A DNA stretch of 64,000 nt from UKL13-2 sp038321965 (GTDB lineage Bacteria > Pseudomonadota > Gammaproteobacteria > Burkholderiales > Usitatibacteraceae): NCBI GenBank assembly GCA_038321965.1, contig JBBQFL010000006.1:62001-126000 (forward strand), given 5' to 3'. This document shows, piece by piece, positions 42,631 to 50,546 of the stretch. The position numbers and the translations under genes are program-made. The notes beneath the pieces are model-generated. The model worked only from the letters and a program-made list of their open reading frames with translations, did no database searches and was not told the origin of the DNA. How positions within the stretch are numbered: position 1 is the stretch's first letter; each line of letters opens with the position of its first letter.

Positions 42631-43336
42631 GCTCTGCGCCGGTATAACTTCTGATCACCGCCGGATCGCGAAACACTTCGTCAGGCGTGCCATCGGCGAT
42701 CAACTCACCGAAATTCAACACGGCAACGCGCTTGCACAGATTGCTGATAGTCTCGATATCGTGCTCGATGATGAGTATGCCGACGCCGAACTTTGCGTGC
42801 ATGTCTTTCAACATCTGCATGAAGCGGCGCTTGCCGGTGGTCTCCAATCCGGCCAGTACCTCGTCGAGTAGCAGCAATTTTGGATTGGTCGCCAGCGCCT
42901 TGCCGACTTCAAGCGCTTTCAGCTCGCTCAGCGCCAACTCGCTCGTCGCATCGCGTTCCGCTTTCTCAGCGAGGCCGACGAACGCAAGAATTTCATTCAG
43001 GCGGGATTCATTTACCGCGCCCGTACCAAAGCGTTGCGCGACGAGCAGGTTTTCTCGTACCGTCAGTCTGCTGAGTGGTTGCGGCACCTGAAAAGTTCGT
43101 CCCAGCCCAAGCCGCGCACGGCGATAGACTGGCACCTTTAGTACATCGACCGCATTGAAGACAATGCGACCAGCGTTAGGCCGTGCGAGGCCGGAGATGG
43201 CGTTGAACAATGTGGTTTTTCCTGCGCCATTCGGTCCGACCAGCCCCGTCACTTCGTCAATTGCAATCGACAGCGACAGGCGATTGACTGCAGTTACGCC
43301 GCCAAACCGAACTGTGACGTTTTCAAGCTGCAGCAT
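42623..43336 (-). CDS. livG: Branched-chain amino-acid-type ABC transporter ATPase LivG
   Basis: 237 residues from ATG 43336: Walker A GPNGAGKTTL, signature LALSELKALEVGKAL in the relaxed LivG form, Walker B LLLLDEVLAGLE, His switch IIEHDIE. A longer frame back to 43420 would run into livM and lacks a ribosome site. It overlaps livM by 14 bp and livF by 8 bp. Confidence 0.93.
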   Translation of the reverse strand: MLQLENVTVRFGGVTAVNRLSLSIAIDEVTGLVGPNGAGKTTLFNAISGLARPNAGRIVFNAVDVLKVPVYRRARLGLGRTFQVPQPLSRLTVRENLLVAQRFGTGAVNESRLNEILAFVGLAEKAERDATSELALSELKALEVGKALATNPKLLLLDEVLAGLETTGKRRFMQMLKDMHAKFGVGILIIEHDIETISNLCKRVAVLNFGELIADGTPDEVFRDPAVIRSYTGAEHA

Positions 43337-44282
43337 GGCGTGAGCGCTTGAATTTATCGACGATCCAGGGCAGCAAGCCGCTCGGGCTGAACAGCACCAT
43401 GCCGGCCAGCAAGGCGCCAAGCATGATCTGGTGCCCGGACGGAATGTAGGATTTGAAAACGAGTTGATCGATCAGGTAAACGAACACTGCACCGAACACT
43501 GGCCCGAGAATCGTCCGATAGCCGCCAAAGATGGCAGCGACGATGGGAATCGTGCTCCACAATCCGCTGAAGCCATAGTCCGGCTCCAGAAAGTTGATGT
43601 AGTGTGCATTGAAGGCGCCGATCACACCCGTCATGAATGCAGAGACGAATAGCATCATCGCTTTCAGAAACGTGCTGTTGACGCCGACGATACGCGTCGC
43701 GTCCTCGGAATCGTGCATCGCACGCAAGGCAATGCCATAGTGGCTTTCACGAATACGCCGATAGATGAGCGCGAAAATCAGCACGATGGTCACAATCACC
43801 AGATAGTTGCCGATCTTGCTGCCAAAATCGAACCCGGCGAGCTCCGGCAACCTCGGGATGCTCGATAGCCCCCCTGAACCGCCCGTTACACTTTTCCATT
43901 CGGTCGCAAGGATGCGAAATATTTGCGCGTAGGCGAGGATTGCCAGGGCGAAGTACGGGCCTTTCAATCGCAGGGTCGGCAGCATCGCAATCGAGGCGAT
44001 TGCGGCACCCACACCACCGAGTAACATCGCTGCAAACACGGGCACACCAAGCTTCATCGACAGCAAGGCAGAGACGTACGACCCAACACCAAAAAACGCC
44101 GCATGCCCGAAACTCACCATACCGCCGAGATTGCCCAGCAGCGCCCAAGCCAGCGCCACCCCGCCGATGGCAATTGACGCCACCAGCAAACTCATGACGT
44201 AGAGGTTCGAGCCGAACAACACGGGTACCACCAGGTACATGCCTGCCAAAGCCAGCAAGATTGCGATGGTGCGAGCGTTCAT
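43323..44282 (-). CDS. livM: Branched-chain amino-acid-type ABC permease LivM
   Basis: 319 residues, 8-10 membrane spans, with the permease-ATPase coupling segment around RRIRESHYGIALRAMHDSEDATRIVGVN. ATG 44282 is 7 bp after the livH stop with GCGAGA ahead; an in-frame TTG at 44315 lies inside livH and is not preferred. Overlaps livG by 14 bp. The C-terminus is basic. Confidence 0.92.
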   Translation of the reverse strand: MNARTIAILLALAGMYLVVPVLFGSNLYVMSLLVASIAIGGVALAWALLGNLGGMVSFGHAAFFGVGSYVSALLSMKLGVPVFAAMLLGGVGAAIASIAMLPTLRLKGPYFALAILAYAQIFRILATEWKSVTGGSGGLSSIPRLPELAGFDFGSKIGNYLVIVTIVLIFALIYRRIRESHYGIALRAMHDSEDATRIVGVNSTFLKAMMLFVSAFMTGVIGAFNAHYINFLEPDYGFSGLWSTIPIVAAIFGGYRTILGPVFGAVFVYLIDQLVFKSYIPSGHQIMLGALLAGMVLFSPSGLLPWIVDKFKRSRHAAA

Positions 44283-44289
44283 CGTCTCG

Positions 44290-45162
44290 CTAACCCCTAC
44301 GCGCGGCAGCGCCAAACAGGCCGTTCGGCATCACGAATAACACCAGCAGGAATAAACCCATGCCGGCAATTTCCTGCAACGCCGAACTGAGCAGCGTGAC
44401 GGTCAATGCTTCGACAACACCCAACAGCAACGCACCCGCTAGCACGCCAGGAATTGAGCCGACACCAGCGAGCACGGTGATGACGAATGCCTTGACGGTG
44501 AGCGCATGGCCCAGCGGCGGTTGGATGACGCCGTAGCTGTAAAGCGCCACACCAGCAAAAGCCGCAAGAATGCCAGCCACCACAAACGACACGATTTCCG
44601 TAGTACGCGGATTGATGCCCATCAGCTTGGCTGCGTCACGATTACTGGCAACCGCGCGTACCGCCCTGCCGTACCAGCTCTTTGATAGCCACCACCAGAG
44701 CAAGCCCATCAACACCAGACTCAAAATGAAAAACCCGAGTTCGCTGCGCATGCTATAGAAAGGCCCGATCACCACTGCGTCCTGCAACCATGCCGATTTG
44801 GTGGAGCGGATATCGGCTTTCCAGATCAGCAGGATGGCGTTGGTGAGCATCACGCCAATACCGTAAGTGAGGATCAGTGAATTCAGCTCGCGGTCTTTCT
44901 GGATGCGGTCCACCAGAAAATAAACCAGCACGGCTGAAATACACACGACGACCAGCGCCACAGGAATGGCGACGATGGGGCTCACGTTGTAAGCAGATTC
45001 GACGGCGTAGGCGACATAGGCTGCCAGCAGCACGAGTTCACCGTGCGCCAGATTGATTACCTTCATCGTGCCGAAGACGAGTGCCAGCCCGAGCGCGATC
45101 AGCGCGTAGGAGCCGCCTTGCAGCAGGCCGGAGTAAACCGCTTGGAGGATGAGTTCGGTCAT
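44290..45162 (-). CDS. livH: Branched-chain amino-acid-type ABC permease LivH
   Basis: 290 residues with 8 predicted spans and family stretches GLLQGGSYALIALGLALVFG, KVINLAHGELVLL and AVASNRDAAKLMGIN. First membrane subunit after livK. It is set apart from livK by 166 bp with a C-rich hairpin, which may reduce read-through so that binding protein exceeds permease. Confidence 0.93.
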   Translation of the reverse strand: MTELILQAVYSGLLQGGSYALIALGLALVFGTMKVINLAHGELVLLAAYVAYAVESAYNVSPIVAIPVALVVVCISAVLVYFLVDRIQKDRELNSLILTYGIGVMLTNAILLIWKADIRSTKSAWLQDAVVIGPFYSMRSELGFFILSLVLMGLLWWWLSKSWYGRAVRAVASNRDAAKLMGINPRTTEIVSFVVAGILAAFAGVALYSYGVIQPPLGHALTVKAFVITVLAGVGSIPGVLAGALLLGVVEALTVTLLSSALQEIAGMGLFLLVLFVMPNGLFGAAARRG

Positions 45163-45240
45163 GGGTTTAGGTAAGGAGGAAAAATTACCGCAACATCGGA
45201 ATTTTGGGCGCGGTGATTGAATGCGGTGAACGAGCTGTCA

Positions 45241-45289
45241 CCCCCCCCCCCTCTCCCCTCGTGGGAGAGGGACCGAGGGAGAGGGGGGA
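45241..45289. repeat. C-tract and REP-like hairpin between livK and livH
   Basis: Eleven C in a row lead into CTCTCCCCTCGTGGGAGAGGG followed by CGAGGGAGAGGGGGG. Both a small stem (CTCTCCC with GGGAGAG) and a larger one (CCCCCTCTCCCCTCG with CGAGGGAGAGGGGGG) can form. The motif resembles C/G-rich REP-like hairpins scattered in many proteobacteria. Position suggests mRNA stabilisation or attenuation. Confidence 0.7.
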
Positions 45290-45328
45290 AATGCGTCAAC
45301 ATTCATTTTCAACCGCGCCAACCACAAC

Positions 45329-46504
45329 CTACCAAGGCACCGCCGGAAAATTCATTTTCCCCGTCGCGCTATCCTTTGGCCAGACAACAGCCACCTTGCC
45401 ACTCTGGTGTTGCCCCATGCGATGACTAAAAAACGGATTGTCGCCTTTGTCGTCAAACTTTACGCGGCCGATCAACGTCTCCTTATCTGACTTGCGAAGC
45501 TCTGCAGGCAGGCCACCTGTTTTCAATGTGCCTGCATCCGCGGCGCGGGCAATAGCTTCAAACAGCAGCATCGATTGCACATAGCCAAATTGGCCCAGGT
45601 AATCAGGTTCCTTGTTAAAGATCTTCTTGTAGGTCTCGGCAAACTCCTTGCCTTCGGCCGTTTTGAATTCCGCCGGGAATGGCAACAGCGCTGTACCGTA
45701 GACATTCGGCATCAGGTCCGGAAAATCGGACGCCATTTTCGCTGTCGCCAGCGACCACACACCGACCATCGCTTTCACATCCGGCTTCAATACCTTGGCT
45801 GCGCGAATGATGCCGACATAGTCGTTTTCATAGCCGACCATGGCGATTATTTCCGATTTGTCCTGCAGTTTTATCTTGTTGATGATGGGCTTGAAATCGG
45901 TGATGGCGGGATCGAAAGAGTGCACCACCACTTTTATGCCTTTTGTTTTCAGACTCTTTTCGACATCCTTGGCAAGCTCGGCTGGCGCCTCCTTGGTTGA
46001 CGTGACAATCGATACCGATTTCGCACCCATGTCCGCAAATAACCCCATCATAGCCGTCGCGTAACCCGTCGCATTGTTAATGCGAAAGAACGTTTTGTGA
46101 CCGCGCTGGCTGAGGCTGTCATCAACGCCGCCGGAGGTCATGTAGACGAGGCCCGCCTTGTTGGCGGCATCCGAGGCTGGGCCGATATTGTTGGAGCCGT
46201 ATCCGCCCGTCAACGCAACCACGCCTTGCGACGCGAGTTTTTCCACAGCTGCCAATGCCTTGGCAGGCGAGCTCTCATTGTCAATAGTGACAATCTTGAT
46301 TTTGTATTTGCCGGCGCGCCGATTGAACACGTCAGCCGCCACTTCAATGCCCTCCTTCATGCCGGTACCCACGCGTGCGAGTGTACCGGTCAAGGGGACT
46401 TCACTACCGACGAGAAATTCTTCAGCGTATGCGGTATTAAAACCAAGCGACAAACCCGCAACAAGCGTTGCGATAGCTGCAAAATGATTGCGTGTATTTT
46501 TCAT
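45329..46504 (-). CDS. livK: Branched-chain amino-acid-type periplasmic binding protein LivK
   Basis: 391 residues, signal peptide ~1-27 ending TAYAEE, mature start EFLVGSEVPLTGTLARVG. Peripla_BP_6 fold with TSGGVDDSLSQRGHKTFFR and GYGSNNIGPASD in the ligand cleft. It leads the livKHMGF operon. It differs clearly from the two orphan copies at 1292 and 2550. The acyl-CoA catabolic genes upstream suggest a carboxylic acid or aromatic ligand; unproven. Confidence 0.92.
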   Translation of the reverse strand: MKNTRNHFAAIATLVAGLSLGFNTAYAEEFLVGSEVPLTGTLARVGTGMKEGIEVAADVFNRRAGKYKIKIVTIDNESSPAKALAAVEKLASQGVVALTGGYGSNNIGPASDAANKAGLVYMTSGGVDDSLSQRGHKTFFRINNATGYATAMMGLFADMGAKSVSIVTSTKEAPAELAKDVEKSLKTKGIKVVVHSFDPAITDFKPIINKIKLQDKSEIIAMVGYENDYVGIIRAAKVLKPDVKAMVGVWSLATAKMASDFPDLMPNVYGTALLPFPAEFKTAEGKEFAETYKKIFNKEPDYLGQFGYVQSMLLFEAIARAADAGTLKTGGLPAELRKSDKETLIGRVKFDDKGDNPFFSHRMGQHQSGKVAVVWPKDSATGKMNFPAVPW

Positions 46505-46543
46505 GATCTCCTCCGGTTTTTCGATTTTATTGGCGTCGTGATG

Positions 46544-48103
46544 TCAAGTCGCCGTCGCGCTGCCAGCCTCTGCCATTTCTTTCAATTTCTTCTTCAATAT
46601 CTTGCCGGTCGCGGCAGCGGGCAAAACCGGCATGATGATAATTTCACATGGACGTTTATATGGCGACAATTGGTCCGCCGCGAAATTGCCAATTTCAACC
46701 CCTGTCGCCGCAAACCCTGGCTTCAATTCCACAAACGCAACCACTTCTTCATTTTCATTGACGGACCGGCCAACGACCGCAGACTGCGACACTGCCGGAT
46801 GGCTGTTGAGCACCGCTTCCACTTCCACAGGATACACGTTGAAGCCGGAACGAATGATGAGCTCTTTGGTGCGGCCAACGATGAACAACGCACCGTCAGG
46901 ATCGATCCGCGCAATGTCTCCCGTGTTTAGCCAGCCATCTTTGATGACGTTCGCCGTAGACACGGCATCGCGGTAATAGCCCTTCATGACGTTTGGCCCG
47001 CGCACCCAGAGTTCGCCCGGTTCGCTGACCGCGACATCCTGCCCATCACTGTCCACGGTGCGCAATGACACACCCGGAATGACCTCACCCACAGAGCAAT
47101 CAGAACGTGGCCGCTCCAGACGCGTTTGGCTCACCGTAGGGCTGCTTTCAGTCAATCCATAGCCGTTGTGCAGGGTGAGCCCAAGGCGGGCCTCGGATCT
47201 CGCCTTCAAAGCCGGATCCATGGGCGAGCCGCCGGCATAGGTGAAATGCAACTGCGGCGCTTTGAAACTCGCGTCGTCTGCAACAAGCTCGATCAGCTTG
47301 GCATACATGGCGGGCACGCCCTGAAATACCGTGATGCCATCGAACATCAGCGCGTGTGCGACGGCAGCCGCAGAAAAACGCGATGCAATCTGCAAGCAGG
47401 CACCCGCCGTCAGGGTGCCGAGCGTGACCGACGCGAGACCATACACATGCGAAATCGGCAGCACACCGTAAGCACGGTCCGCCGTGGTCAGGTGCCGCAA
47501 TTTTGCCGAGACCGTGGCTACGTGCAACAAATTTTGATGCGTCAGCATTACGCCCTTCGGCGTCCCCGTCGTGCCGGTGGTGTACACGAGCGCGGCAACT
47601 TGTTTGTCACCATTTGCGAATACGGGCTCAGGTGCACAGCTTTCGTTCAACGGCCCGACAGATATCTCGCCAAGCAAATCCCAAAGCTGGCGTGTCGCCG
47701 ACAGTCGCGTGGCATGCATTGCCGCATCGGGCGAAATAGCGCTGGTAAATAACATCAAGCGTGCGCCGCTGTTCTCCGCAATGGCAACTATTTCACGTGC
47801 CGTCAGTCGCGCGTTGGCGAGTACGAACCATGCGTCCAATTCCGCCACCGCAAACATGACAGCCACGACCGCCATGCAGTTCTCGGTCACCACGACGACG
47901 CGATCTCCGCCGCGCACACCGATATTACTAAGGCGGCGCCTTGCCTCGTCTATGGCGACGCCGAGTTGCCCATAAGTCCACTCAGATTGACCATCCCGCA
48001 ACGCCAAAGCGTCAGGTGTCTTTCTTGCCCATTGCCGAGGCACATCGCTGATGCGCGCCGGGAGTACAGGCAACTGCTCATCGCCTGAAGCAAAAAATGC
48101 CAT
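46544..48103 (-). CDS. Acyl-CoA synthetase (AMP-forming)
   Basis: 519 residues of the ANL family; activates a carboxylic acid to its CoA ester via an acyl-AMP. Motifs in order: VYTTGTTGTPKGV (P-loop), YGLTESSP, NTGDIARIDPDG, GRTKELIIRSGFNVYP (hinge), and catalytic Lys in ATGKILKKKL. Substrate not determined. Its ATG shares one base with the stop of the acyl-CoA dehydrogenase gene (TGATG), so the two are co-translated. Placed directly upstream of livK. Confidence 0.92.
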   Translation of the reverse strand: MAFFASGDEQLPVLPARISDVPRQWARKTPDALALRDGQSEWTYGQLGVAIDEARRRLSNIGVRGGDRVVVVTENCMAVVAVMFAVAELDAWFVLANARLTAREIVAIAENSGARLMLFTSAISPDAAMHATRLSATRQLWDLLGEISVGPLNESCAPEPVFANGDKQVAALVYTTGTTGTPKGVMLTHQNLLHVATVSAKLRHLTTADRAYGVLPISHVYGLASVTLGTLTAGACLQIASRFSAAAVAHALMFDGITVFQGVPAMYAKLIELVADDASFKAPQLHFTYAGGSPMDPALKARSEARLGLTLHNGYGLTESSPTVSQTRLERPRSDCSVGEVIPGVSLRTVDSDGQDVAVSEPGELWVRGPNVMKGYYRDAVSTANVIKDGWLNTGDIARIDPDGALFIVGRTKELIIRSGFNVYPVEVEAVLNSHPAVSQSAVVGRSVNENEEVVAFVELKPGFAATGVEIGNFAADQLSPYKRPCEIIIMPVLPAAATGKILKKKLKEMAEAGSATAT

Positions 48104-49257
48104 CAGTGTTTTGCGGCTCTGATCATGTTGCGGGCAATTACCAACTGCTGAATCTGCGTGGTGCCCTCATAGATCCGAAACAGCCGTACGTCGCGATAAA
48201 AGCGTTCAATCGCGTAATCGGACACGTAGCCTGCACCACCGTGAATCTGTACCGCGCGATCTGCCACGCGACCACACATTTCGGACGCAAAGAGTTTGCA
48301 GCACGATGCTTCCGTGGCCACGTCTTCGCCGGCATCGCGGCGTTTGGCGGCATCCAGCACCATGCAGCGTGCCGCGTAAATCTCGGCTTTGCTGTCGGCA
48401 AGCATCGCCTGTATCAACTGGAACTCCGCGATGGGTTTACCGAATTGCTGCCGGTCCATCGCATACCGCAAGGCATCATCGAGCATGCGCGTCGCGGCGG
48501 CGACGCAAACGGCCGCAATATGCAGGCGACCTTTATCGAGTACTCGCATGGCAGTCTTGAATCCAACACCTTCTTTTCCGCCGATCAGATTGGCGGCGGG
48601 CACGCGACAGTTTTCAAAGTTGACGTCGCAGGTATGGGCACCCTTTTGCCCCATCTTCACGTCCCATTTACCCAGCGACAGGCCCGCCGTGCCGCGCTCG
48701 ACGATAAAGGCGGAGATACCACCCGCGCTCTTGTTGGCAGGATCGGTACGCGCCATCACGGTAAAGATGCCAGCCTCCGGCGCGTTCGTGATGTACCGCT
48801 TGGCGCCATTGAGGACGTAGTGATCGCCGTCCCGCACAGCGGAGCAGCTCAACGACGCGGCATCGGAACCAGAGCCAGGCTCGGTCAGCGCAAACGAGCC
48901 AATCAGCTCGCCCGCCGCGAGCAGCGGCAGATAATATTCTTTCTGCGCGTCGGTGCCATCCATCAGGATGCCCTGCGAACCGATGCCGTTGTTGGTACCA
49001 ATGAGCGAACGGAATGCGGGAGAAGTCTGCCCAAGCTCAAAGGCAACCATTACCTCCTCTTCCATGGTCAGTCCGAGGCCGCCGTACTGCTCGGGGATCG
49101 TGAAGCCAAACAATCCCAGCGACTTCATTTCCTGCACGATGTCATCGGGTATTTTGTCGCTCTCAGCGACGATGAACTCGTTCGGCACCAGGCGCTCGCG
49201 AACGAAGCGGGCGAGGCTACTCAGCAATATGTTTAGTGTTTCCTGGTCCCGAATCAT
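48103..49257 (-). CDS. Acyl-CoA dehydrogenase
   Basis: FAD enzyme for alpha,beta-desaturation of an acyl-CoA. 384 residues from ATG 49257, which has GGAGGAGAG ahead. Signatures: ALTEPGSGSDAASL (FAD/substrate), RYITNAPEAG, and the C-terminal QIHGGAGYVSDYAIERFYRD with the catalytic Glu equivalent in FRIYEGTTQIQ. Followed by the acyl-CoA synthetase. A palindrome, CATAC-C-GTATG, lies 59 bp upstream. Chain-length preference unknown. Confidence 0.94.
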   Translation of the reverse strand: MIRDQETLNILLSSLARFVRERLVPNEFIVAESDKIPDDIVQEMKSLGLFGFTIPEQYGGLGLTMEEEVMVAFELGQTSPAFRSLIGTNNGIGSQGILMDGTDAQKEYYLPLLAAGELIGSFALTEPGSGSDAASLSCSAVRDGDHYVLNGAKRYITNAPEAGIFTVMARTDPANKSAGGISAFIVERGTAGLSLGKWDVKMGQKGAHTCDVNFENCRVPAANLIGGKEGVGFKTAMRVLDKGRLHIAAVCVAAATRMLDDALRYAMDRQQFGKPIAEFQLIQAMLADSKAEIYAARCMVLDAAKRRDAGEDVATEASCCKLFASEMCGRVADRAVQIHGGAGYVSDYAIERFYRDVRLFRIYEGTTQIQQLVIARNMIRAAKH

Positions 49258-49315
49258 CGGTCTCTCCTCCAACGGGTTCTGGAGCGCTAGGTTGAATTGC
49301 GCCCTCTATATTTAT

Positions 49316-49326
49316 CATACCGTATG
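49316..49326. promoter_or_regulatory. Candidate operator palindrome upstream of acyl-CoA dehydrogenase
   Basis: CATAC-C-GTATG, a perfect 5-1-5 palindrome 59 bp ahead of the ATG at 49257. The related GTATCGTATGAT is seen at 50494-50505, ahead of the beta-oxidation gene, matching 9 of 12 bases of ATACGGTATGAT here. A TetR-type acyl-CoA regulator could bind both; none is encoded in the window. The rest of 49258-49566 (309 bp) shows no gene. Confidence 0.35.
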
Positions 49327-49566
49327 GGGCGCTGACTGTCGGACTGGCGACTTGCAGAATGCGTGGATCACCGATGGCCCCTAAGGAAAATTCGTGTAAA
49401 GCCAGCATGTACGCGGTGTCCAGAGCATTTATGCCCGGAACAGCAAGCTGGACGGGGGGTTCGTATTTCGGTGCTACTGCGAGCCGCGCAATGGCTTGTT
49501 GCGATACGTTAAGGCAAGACTTCGCTCCGACCGATGCGCGATGCGTCAGTTAACTTCAGTACCAAC

Positions 49567-50391
49567 TCAAGCGGCGGGCCGCTCACACTGGTGAATGTAC
49601 ACGTAGACCTTCTCAGCAACTTCATTATCCATCAGGCAGATGAACGCGTCGCTCAGGACTTGAGGTGCACCTTTGTCCTTGAACTGCACGAGCAAATCTC
49701 TGATCATCGACTTTCGCCCTGCGTCTGGTTGCTCAAGAATGGTTTGCAGTGTGCTATTCATTGCTGGGTCTTCGCAGGCTGCTTTGAGCAGGCCCACAAA
49801 GCCCTCCACTTCGGCAAATGTATGAGGTTTCATGATCCGGCTGCGCTCATTGACGACACGGCTGAATTGATACTTCTTCACAAGGTAGGCGTATTCAATT
49901 CGCCCCGCCAAATAACCCAGCAAGACCACCGGAATCCATGTCAACAGCCAGATCTTTTGCCATACGCGCGACACTTGTTGCGCGGCTTCCAGCTTGCTAG
50001 ATCTCGCAATCCAGTCATTCCGGCTATCCACATCCCTCTCGGTCGGTTGAAAGCGTAAAGACTCGCCTGATGCAACTGGGTAATTCGCGATTTCGCCAGT
50101 TTGCACATACCTGAATTGAGCGATGGACCTCTGGGCCAAGTCCTTTTCTTGCGGGGATGCATCCTTTCCCAGCACGGTGATATGCGTGCCTGCCGCATTT
50201 GCAATTGGCGACCGAGCTTTGCCGTCAAAATAAACTGCAACCATGAGGCAAACGACAGCGCAGATGCCAAACGTCCAGTTGGTCGCGCTGTTGCCGCCAT
50301 AAATAGCGACATGTCGAGAGCTGGTCAACAGCATCAGAACAATGATGAGCAGCATCGAGAATTCGATGTAATTTGATACTGATGGGTCCAT
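49567..50391 (-). CDS. Hypothetical membrane protein
   Basis: 274 residues, family not recognised. Hydrophobic segments at about 9-24, 38-54 and 146-162; the region between the second and third (55-145) is polar and rich in Gln/Ser/Arg, and the last 110 residues are soluble-like with helix-forming stretches (FVGLLKAACEDPAMNSTLQTIL). Codon use and composition look slightly lower in G+C than neighbours, hinting at acquisition. It sits alone between the two divergent fatty-acid transcripts. ATG 50391 is preceded by no strong ribosome site. Confidence 0.6.
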   Translation of the reverse strand: MDPSVSNYIEFSMLLIIVLMLLTSSRHVAIYGGNSATNWTFGICAVVCLMVAVYFDGKARSPIANAAGTHITVLGKDASPQEKDLAQRSIAQFRYVQTGEIANYPVASGESLRFQPTERDVDSRNDWIARSSKLEAAQQVSRVWQKIWLLTWIPVVLLGYLAGRIEYAYLVKKYQFSRVVNERSRIMKPHTFAEVEGFVGLLKAACEDPAMNSTLQTILEQPDAGRKSMIRDLLVQFKDKGAPQVLSDAFICLMDNEVAEKVYVYIHQCERPAA

Positions 50392-50546
50392 GCGCAGTCC
50401 TCTGCATTGTCTACGTACACCGTAGTGAAAAAGGCAAAACTGGTGGGATATTTTAATTCAAAACATTGTGCACGGTGCCAGGTTTTCATGTCGTATCGTA
50501 TGATGTTGTTCAGCACCTTCCGTCGAACCGCAAGAGACCAAATCCC

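Noticed and set aside
45241..45289. CRISPR or transposon end at the C-rich hairpin
   Set aside because: Only one unit is present and there are no spacers or transposase; a REP-like hairpin explains it better.
46097..46930. 277-codon frame on the plus strand spanning livK and the acyl-CoA synthetase
   Set aside because: Runs antisense across two clear genes and their spacer; no family features.
48097..49236. 379-codon frame on the plus strand
   Set aside because: Antisense to the well-defined acyl-CoA dehydrogenase; high G+C produces long antisense frames. The product has no recognisable domain.
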